17,500 nucleotides of DNA, from positions 1-17,500 of the forward strand of contig CBDULQ010000050.1 of the NCBI GenBank assembly GCA_965368115.1, written 5' to 3'. Under the pieces are notes generated by a model. It was not told the origin of the DNA and did no database searches. It saw nothing but the letters and a program-made list of their open reading frames with translations. Below, piece after piece: positions 12,451 through 17,500 of this stretch. Origin of the DNA: CBDULQ01 sp965368115 (GTDB lineage Bacteria > Pseudomonadota > Gammaproteobacteria > SZUA-229). Numbering within the stretch: the first letter of the stretch is position 1; each line of letters starts with the position of its first letter. A program made the position numbers and the translations under genes.

Positions 12451-13266
12451 TCAATTTTGGCAATGCACGCAATAGAAGGTGGAACGTTGCCCCTGGCGAA
12501 TCTGTTTAATCGGTTGCTGACAGCCTGGGCAGGGCAGGCTGGCGCGACCATAAACATTCAAAGTCTGTTTGAAGTAACCGGGTTTACCGTCCTGTTGGGT
12601 AAAATCCCTGAGTGTCGTCCCGCCCTGTTCAATGGCAGCGGACAGGACGTCCTTGATACAGCGTGCAAGCACTTGATAGCGTTGCAGCGATATGCGGCTT
12701 GCCAAACGGCGTGGATTGATGCCGGCCATGTACAATGCTTCGTTGGCGTAAATATTTCCGACACCGACGACGACATGACTGTCCATGATAAACGTTTTGA
12801 TGGCAACCTTACGCTTACGGGAATGCTGAAAAAGGTAATCGCCATTGAACGTATCGTCCAGAGGTTCCGGGCCGAGTTCGCATAACAGTTTATGTTGCAG
12901 TACCGCTTTACCGGTAAATAATACGGCGCCAAAACGACGCGGGTCTCGCAAGCGCAACACTTTGCCGTTATCGAACTGAAGATCAAAATGATCGTGTTTG
13001 TCCGCCTCCGTGTTGCGTTCGACAATGCGCAGGCTGCCGGACATGCCGAGATGAATAATCAGTGTGCCGACATCGGTTTCCAGCAGCAGGTATTTACCGC
13101 GGCGACCGACGCTGTTGATGAGTTGTCCCGGTAATTTCTGCTTGATATTCGCTGGAATCGGCCAGCGCAGTTTCTTCTGGCGTATAACAACCTGTTCGAT
13201 AGTCTGTCCGAGAATGTGCGGCTCGATTCCGCGTCGACTGGTTTCGACTTCCGGTAACTCAGGCAT
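12451..13266 (-). CDS. mutM: Formamidopyrimidine-DNA glycosylase MutM (Fpg)
   Basis: Bifunctional glycosylase/AP lyase that excises 8-oxoguanine and formamidopyrimidines from oxidised DNA. It is 271 residues long, close to the usual 269-275. The N-terminus MPELPEVE provides the catalytic Pro (Schiff base) and Glu; GRRGKYLLL holds the conserved Lys (57 in the processed numbering); and the helix-two-turn-helix VVGVGNIYANEALYMAGI is intact. The C-terminal zinc finger has CPGC and CVHC with the QRSTFYC core that inserts beside the lesion. The start codon overlaps the end of the upstream DUF4340 gene by eight bases (ATGCCTGA), so MutM is probably translationally coupled to an ABC-transporter operon. 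No separate promoter or ribosome site is evident. Confidence 0.97.
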   Translation of the reverse strand: MPELPEVETSRRGIEPHILGQTIEQVVIRQKKLRWPIPANIKQKLPGQLINSVGRRGKYLLLETDVGTLIIHLGMSGSLRIVERNTEADKHDHFDLQFDNGKVLRLRDPRRFGAVLFTGKAVLQHKLLCELGPEPLDDTFNGDYLFQHSRKRKVAIKTFIMDSHVVVGVGNIYANEALYMAGINPRRLASRISLQRYQVLARCIKDVLSAAIEQGGTTLRDFTQQDGKPGYFKQTLNVYGRASLPCPGCQQPIKQIRQGQRSTFYCVHCQN

Positions 13267-14128
13267 CGTTGTCCTTGCGGGTCGGGTCGGTTACGGGTTC
13301 GGGCAAGGCGAGTAACAGTTTGTTGAACTGATTATCGAAATGATATTCGATGCCCAGTTTCGGTCGGCCGAGAATCAGCCAGGGTTGCGTATCGCTGATT
13401 TGCAGATCGATTTCACTATCGTCATTAAGGCGGATGGTGATATGGCCCAGTTTTTTGCGTGGCATGTAGGCGTGCACGCCAAAAGCCTGGGCGTTCTGCC
13501 ATTCGTTGATGAAGCTGACCAGGCTATCCGCATCATAGGTTTGATTGGCTGTGCTGCGCCAGCGGCCAGCGTCGTCTCGGTATACGCGAAATTGCTGGTC
13601 GATGTCGATTGCTTTGATCTGTTGCTCCGGCTCGATCAGATGTAATGCGGCGAAACTACTGGGTTGCGCATTGATCAGCGGATACAGTTCATCATTGATG
13701 AGGGACAGCTGGTCGCCGACCTTTGCATAACGTTGCTCGTTGAGCGGATTTTTATTGCCAAATACGATTTCAGTGTCATTAAAAATGATTCGACTACTTT
13801 GCGCATCGATACCGAACTGTTGTGCCTTGTCGGCCTGGAACGGATAGTGTTTTTCGATGCTCGACGTCGCCATATCGAGTAATCGGTCGATGCGAAACTG
13901 GTGGGCGCGAACCTGGTATGGTGAGGTCATTCGCCATTGCGAATCCGTCAGTTTTTCGATAACGATATCGCCCTTGTCGCGGGGAATCACAATGCGATTA
14001 ATCTGTGCGCGCTGCAGTTCGGTGAGATGTAAAGTCTGACTGTTCTGTTCTCGGGTGTTGCTGATGATCAGCGCCAGTATCAGGATGGCGGCGATCAGAA
14101 ACAGATTGAGCAGCGTGCGCGTATTCAT
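13259..14128 (-). CDS. DUF4340-type membrane-anchored protein of a GldG-like ABC system
   Basis: Predicted inner-membrane protein of 289 residues: one N-terminal transmembrane segment at about 6-23 (LLNLFLIAAILILALII), then a soluble, mostly beta-rich domain facing the periplasm. The sequence (lipid- or peptide-independent motifs such as IVIEKLTDSQWRMTSPY and FGNKNPLNEQRYA) matches the pattern of DUF4340 proteins that sit beside GldG-like genes; its function is unknown. The start codon overlaps the stop of the GldG-like gene by one base (TGATG), and its own end overlaps mutM by eight bases. It probably works with the transporter as an extracytoplasmic accessory subunit; that is inferred from position. 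Confidence 0.82.
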   Translation of the reverse strand: MNTRTLLNLFLIAAILILALIISNTREQNSQTLHLTELQRAQINRIVIPRDKGDIVIEKLTDSQWRMTSPYQVRAHQFRIDRLLDMATSSIEKHYPFQADKAQQFGIDAQSSRIIFNDTEIVFGNKNPLNEQRYAKVGDQLSLINDELYPLINAQPSSFAALHLIEPEQQIKAIDIDQQFRVYRDDAGRWRSTANQTYDADSLVSFINEWQNAQAFGVHAYMPRKKLGHITIRLNDDSEIDLQISDTQPWLILGRPKLGIEYHFDNQFNKLLLALPEPVTDPTRKDNDA

Positions 14129-15480
14129 CAGCGGTTGCGGCGTCGATACCAGATGACCAGCCCGCTGGCCAGCAGGGCAACCGGGAGTACCAATAGTACG
14201 CCGAAGCCGGTAACGAACACCTGGATGTCATTGAATTCGAGTTTCAGGTCCGGCGCATTGCGCGGCTCGATGGCGATCAGCTGTTCGTCTTCGGTCAGCC
14301 AGTTGAGTGCATTCATGGCGAAGATCAGGTTGGCGCCGGCGCCGACATAGGTATTGGACAGAAAATCGCTGTCACCGATCACCACCGCCCGTTGTTGCCG
14401 GCCATCCTGTTCGCGCTCGAGTGCCAGGCCGAGATCGAGTGGCCCGCGTGTATCGCCTTTGTCGGCATCGAATTGTACGTCGAGCACGAAGCCATCAGTT
14501 TCACTCCAGCTGCCGGGCAGGGTTTTCAGCAGTGACGAAATCTGCCAGTTGTCGTGGGGTTTAAATTGCAATGCGGTGGCAATGGAAAACAGGGTGTTGT
14601 AACGCATGTCCTCGTTGATTTTATGTTCCGGGTAGGACACCACCGGCACCACCGCGGGATGCTGGATGCGTAAGGTCTGGCGCAGCGTCGGGTTGTTGTC
14701 GACAACAACGCCGTCGACGAAAGTGATGCCGAGTGCATCGGCCAGTGGTTGTAGTCCCTGCAGACCGCCCGGGTCCTGTAACCACAGCAGGCGGCCCCCG
14801 GTCTTGACGAAACTGACGATTTTTTCCGTTTCTCCGGGACTAAAATCGTGATCGGGTCCGGCGATGATCAGGATGTCGTCAGGGTTGTTGAGCGACTGGC
14901 TAAGCAGGTTGATGCTGCGTAACTGAAAACCTTTTTCATCCAGTTTGTGCAGCAGATTGCTGTACCCGATATTGCTGGTATTACGTGGGTCCCGTTCACC
15001 GTGTCCGCTACTGAACAGTAGCACCGGTTGCTGTTTGCGGCTGATTCGAATCAATGCGTTGCTGATCTGTTGCTCGCTCAGGGTATCGATGGTTTCCCGG
15101 TGGCCCTGGTATTCGATGACCGTCTGACCATACAGGGTGATGTTGTCGGCCTTGGCCAGTTCCACGTCCAGGTCGGGGTTGAGAATGCGAAACTGGATAT
15201 CCGGTTTGCTGTTTTTATAGCGCTGCAGAATATCGATCACTGCCTGCACGCGCATCGGGTCCTGGTCCTGGTAACTGCGAATTTGTACGACGCCTTCAAT
15301 ACTGTTGAGCAATTCGATGGTCGCTGCACTTAGCGAGTTGCGACTGTTGTAGGTCCAGTCACTGCGCAGGGTGTACTGGGTGCTCAGCCAGGCCAGCATG
15401 CCGACAACCGCCAGCAGCAGCACAATAAACAGAATATGCTGGATTCGATAATGAAGGCGTGAACGTTTGTCGACCTGCAT
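14128..15480 (-). CDS. GldG-like ABC transporter auxiliary protein
   Basis: Predicted membrane-tethered auxiliary subunit of 450 residues, related to GldG/ABC_transp_aux proteins. It has an N-terminal transmembrane helix at about 15-33 (ILFIVLLLAVVGMLAWL), a large extracytoplasmic region and a C-terminal helix at about 422-443 before an Arg-rich tail. The region contains FSSGHGERDP, then LIIAGPDHDFSPGE and GGRLLWLQDPGG, typical of this family's glutamine-amidotransferase-like fold, and VVIGDSDFLSN near the end. ATG 15480 directly follows the permease stop with one base between; an ATG at 15504 would add eight residues and overlap the permease by 23 bases. The stop overlaps the DUF4340 gene by one base. 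The substrate is unknown; gliding genes are absent, so a gliding role is not implied. Confidence 0.87.
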   Translation of the reverse strand: MQVDKRSRLHYRIQHILFIVLLLAVVGMLAWLSTQYTLRSDWTYNSRNSLSAATIELLNSIEGVVQIRSYQDQDPMRVQAVIDILQRYKNSKPDIQFRILNPDLDVELAKADNITLYGQTVIEYQGHRETIDTLSEQQISNALIRISRKQQPVLLFSSGHGERDPRNTSNIGYSNLLHKLDEKGFQLRSINLLSQSLNNPDDILIIAGPDHDFSPGETEKIVSFVKTGGRLLWLQDPGGLQGLQPLADALGITFVDGVVVDNNPTLRQTLRIQHPAVVPVVSYPEHKINEDMRYNTLFSIATALQFKPHDNWQISSLLKTLPGSWSETDGFVLDVQFDADKGDTRGPLDLGLALEREQDGRQQRAVVIGDSDFLSNTYVGAGANLIFAMNALNWLTEDEQLIAIEPRNAPDLKLEFNDIQVFVTGFGVLLVLPVALLASGLVIWYRRRNR

Positions 15481-15481
15481 A

Positions 15482-16231
15482 TTATTTCTGTAACCTCTGC
15501 GCATCCAGCTGGCGAATGGTCAGTGCAATAAATGTGATACCAAACAGCAGGTAATAAGCGACATCGGCACTGTCGATGATGCCGCGTAACATGGCGGTGT
15601 TATGACGCATGATGGATAGATAACTGAACAGCGGTCCGGCCTGTTGATTGCCGCCGGCGGCGTCGATGATCAGCAACATGATCAGCAGGCCGAAGCTGCT
15701 GACCGCGGCGACGGTTGGATATCGGGTGAGCGCGGATAGATACAGTCCGGCTGCGGCGAAGGCGGCCGCCATCAGCAGGGTGCCAAACATGCCGGCCGCC
15801 AGTTTGCCGAGATCCAGTGTGGTACCGAATAGAAGTGACAGCGGCATGATGGCGACCAGGGCAATCACCAGGATGATGAAGATCACCATGGCCAGGTATT
15901 TGCCGAGCACGATATCGGTCATCGACAGCGGTGAAGACAATAACAGTTTAAGACTGCCGCTACGGCGTTCTTCGCTGAGCAGACGCATGGTCATCAACGG
16001 AAGAATGAGCAATAGAATCATACCGGCGAATTCGAACAGTGGTGCGGCGACCAGGTCGGTCACCCCGGGCGCATTGTCGAGCACCGCCAGTTGAGGTTGA
16101 ATGGAAAAGAAGAAATCCAGCTGGACCAGAAAACGCCAGCCGAGAATAAACTGAATGACCGCGAGGATGGTCCAGGCCAACGGTGACAGAAACAGGCTGC
16201 GCAGTTCACGCAATGCAATGTGCAGGATCAT
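15482..16231 (-). CDS. ABC-2 type permease (GldF/NosY-like)
   Basis: Integral membrane subunit of an ABC transporter, 249 residues with about six hydrophobic segments. The N-terminal amphipathic stretch MILHIALRELRSLFLSPLAW and the cytoplasmic motif RLLSEERRSGSLKLLLSSPLS at about 83-103, the coupling helix contacting the ATPase, are characteristic of ABC-2 permeases of the GldF/NosY class. Its start overlaps the ATPase stop by one base (TGATG), and its stop is one base before the GldG-like start, so the stoichiometry of the complex is probably set by coupled translation. The system most likely exports or flips something across the inner membrane; the cargo cannot be told from sequence. Confidence 0.92.
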   Translation of the reverse strand: MILHIALRELRSLFLSPLAWTILAVIQFILGWRFLVQLDFFFSIQPQLAVLDNAPGVTDLVAAPLFEFAGMILLLILPLMTMRLLSEERRSGSLKLLLSSPLSMTDIVLGKYLAMVIFIILVIALVAIMPLSLLFGTTLDLGKLAAGMFGTLLMAAAFAAAGLYLSALTRYPTVAAVSSFGLLIMLLIIDAAGGNQQAGPLFSYLSIMRHNTAMLRGIIDSADVAYYLLFGITFIALTIRQLDAQRLQK

Positions 16232-17184
16232 CAGGCCGCGTCCTCCGCATCATCGTGTTCGGAGTCCGTTGCCGTCAGTTCCAGGAACACCTGCTCAAGG
16301 CTGTGTTGTTCCGGAATCAGTTCGCGCAATCCCCAGCCGTTATTCACCGCTGCGATACTGATGCGTTCGGCCACCTGGTCGCAGTCGTCGATCCGCAGGC
16401 GAAAACGTCGCTCGTCCAGTGTTTCGATATCGTCGATGCCGTCGATGGCCAGCAGTTGTTCAGGTGTCGGTGACTGTGCAAAAGCGACGCGCAGACGATC
16501 GGATTGCATCTTGTCGTTGAGTGCCTGCATGTCGGCGCTGTACACCAGTTGGCCCCGATTGATGATGTTGACCCGATTACAGATCGCCTGCACTTCCGGC
16601 AGGATGTGGGTGGATAGAATGATGCCGTGCTGTTCGCCCAGTTCGGCAATGAGCTGGCGAATTTCACGAATCTGGATCGGGTCCAGGCCGACGGTGGGTT
16701 CATCGAGGATAATCACCGCCGGATTGTGAATGATGGCCTGGGCGATACCGACGCGTTGTTGATAACCCTTCGACAGATTGGCGATCAGGCGGTGGCCGCT
16801 GTCGTCCAGGCCACAGCGTTGCCTGGCCTGCTGCAAGGCCTTGTCCAGTTCGCTGCTGCTGATACCGCGGATGCGCGCGCAATAGCGCAGGTATTCATCG
16901 ACGCTCAGTTCGCTGTACAGCGGCGGTTGTTCCGGCAGGTAGCCGATGTGCTGTTTGGCGGCGCGCGGCTGATCCAGCAAGTCGATACCGTTGATGAGGA
17001 TGCGTCCGCTGCTTGGTGCCAGTACGCCACTGAGCATTTGCATGGTGGTGGATTTGCCGGCGCCGTTGGGACCCAGCAGGCCGAGGATATCGCCCTGCTG
17101 CAATTCAAAACTGATGTCCTGTACCGCCAGTGTATCGGCGTAATGGCGCGAGAGATGTTCAGCGTGAATTAAAGTTGTCGACAT
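16231..17184 (-). CDS. ABC transporter ATP-binding protein (GldA/NosF-like)
   Basis: Cytoplasmic ATPase of the ABC-2 exporter, 317 residues. Walker A LLGPNGAGKST lies at about 36-46 (Lys44), the Q-loop near Gln86, the signature LSKGYQQR at about 137-144, Walker B VIILDEP at about 157-163 and the H-loop His203. The signature carries SKGY rather than the canonical SGGQ, a variant common in this subfamily. An extra C-terminal domain of about 90 residues follows the ATPase core and ends in an acidic tail. I chose ATG 17184, which starts right before the nucleotide-binding domain; the frame is open to 17247 with other possible starts (17202, 17247). No strong ribosome site precedes any of them. 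First gene of the five-gene unit ending in mutM. Confidence 0.93.
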   Translation of the reverse strand: MSTTLIHAEHLSRHYADTLAVQDISFELQQGDILGLLGPNGAGKSTTMQMLSGVLAPSSGRILINGIDLLDQPRAAKQHIGYLPEQPPLYSELSVDEYLRYCARIRGISSSELDKALQQARQRCGLDDSGHRLIANLSKGYQQRVGIAQAIIHNPAVIILDEPTVGLDPIQIREIRQLIAELGEQHGIILSTHILPEVQAICNRVNIINRGQLVYSADMQALNDKMQSDRLRVAFAQSPTPEQLLAIDGIDDIETLDERRFRLRIDDCDQVAERISIAAVNNGWGLRELIPEQHSLEQVFLELTATDSEHDDAEDAA

Positions 17185-17288
17185 GGAGCGGAATCTTATC
17201 ATCAAAACATGCGCAGGCAAGGCGACAATATTTTCAGCCAGTGTCACATGCTATGCTTGCCGCACCTGAACTTGGTTGGTTTTTATTG
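17185..17288. other. Divergent intergenic region between the ABC operon and the hydantoinase-like gene
   Basis: A 104-base spacer must carry promoters for both divergent units. I found only weak matches: on the minus strand TTGCCT with a 16-base spacer to TAAGAT, and on the plus strand a TATGCT hexamer without a good -35. No strong dyad or terminator is visible. Confidence 0.3.
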
Positions 17289-17500
17289 ATGAAAGTTTCA
17301 TGGCTGGGCGTCGATACTGGCGGTACCTTTACCGATCTGGTGCTGTTTGACGGCGAACGACTGCGTACTCACAAGGTGCTGTCCACGCCGGATGCGCCGG
17401 AACGCGCCATCCTGCAGGGCATTGCCGATCTGGGTGTCGATCTTCAGGGCTTGCGGCTGGTGCACGGTTCCACCGTGGCAACCAATGCGGTGCTGGAGGG
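17289..17500 (+). CDS. Hydantoinase A/5-oxoprolinase family protein, N-terminal fragment
   Basis: The first 70 codons of a gene that runs off the right edge. The N-terminus GVDTGGTFTDLVLFDG is the phosphate-binding loop of the HyuA/OplaH ATP-dependent amidohydrolase family, and HGSTVATNAVLEG at the edge is its second conserved segment. Members open hydantoins, 5-oxoproline or related cyclic amides, or carboxylate acetone/acetophenone-type substrates; the fragment cannot decide which. A 5-oxoprolinase would fit with the gamma-glutamyltransferase at the other end of the window (gamma-glutamyl metabolism), but they are 11 kb apart. No ribosome site is obvious. It is divergent from the ABC operon. 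Confidence 0.85.
   Translation, partial: MKVSWLGVDTGGTFTDLVLFDGERLRTHKVLSTPDAPERAILQGIADLGVDLQGLRLVHGSTVATNAVLE

Noticed and set aside
12442..12885. Plus-strand open frame opposite mutM
   Set aside because: mutM is unambiguous on the other strand with catalytic residues and zinc finger; the plus-strand product shows no family features.
15648..16094. Plus-strand open frame opposite the ABC permease
   Set aside because: Low-complexity Ser/Arg/Met-rich translation, antisense to a clear membrane permease.
1..17500. tRNA, rRNA, CRISPR array, insertion sequence or prophage
   Set aside because: I looked for cloverleaf-like segments, spaced direct repeats, terminal inverted repeats with transposase motifs and phage structural genes and found none.

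Overview
The window looks like chromosomal DNA of a gammaproteobacterium with moderately high GC. The protein families are typical of that class, and the left part keeps a gene neighbourhood I know from Pseudomonas-type genomes: paired M16 peptidases, rsmD, coaD, a ferredoxin and gamma-glutamyltransferase, with mutM further along. I cannot name the genus. There are no rRNA or tRNA genes, CRISPR array, insertion sequence, phage genes or integration sites that I can recognise.

Left block (about 119-6000, + strand): a lipoprotein M16 peptidase with the zinc motif overlaps a second secreted M16 protein that lacks it but keeps the substrate-binding Arg/Tyr pair, so they probably form a two-part protease. 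Then come rsmD (16S rRNA methyltransferase), coaD (CoA synthesis), an Alvin-type 2[4Fe-4S] ferredoxin ending at a strong terminator, and a periplasmic gamma-glutamyltransferase whose start codon lies only 6 bases beyond that terminator's T-tract.

Middle block (about 6000-12400), which separates ggt from mutM: a small membrane protein with a DUF2892-like half is translationally coupled to a large hybrid sensor kinase (HAMP-HisKA-HATPase-REC-HPt). Next are mog (molybdenum cofactor), a minus-strand alkyl-base DNA glycosylase, a 2-Cys peroxiredoxin, and, convergent with it across a shared bidirectional terminator, a minus-strand pair made of a 56-residue membrane protein and a macrodomain protein. 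A dyad-marked promoter precedes that pair. A secreted Sel1/TPR-like protein follows. Several of these genes fit metabolite, oxidative or alkylation stress, but the block is not an operon.

Right block (12451-17184, minus strand): a tightly packed unit reading ABC ATPase, ABC-2 permease, GldG-like auxiliary protein, DUF4340 protein, mutM. The genes overlap or nearly abut, so the oxidised-purine glycosylase MutM is probably translated as the last gene of an ABC-transporter operon. Divergent from it, the first 70 codons of a hydantoinase A/5-oxoprolinase-type gene run off the right edge.

The least explained parts are the GldG/DUF4340 transporter coupled to mutM, the small membrane protein plus macrodomain pair with its operator-like dyad, the DUF2892-like protein coupled to the hybrid kinase, and the terminator/start arrangement in front of ggt.
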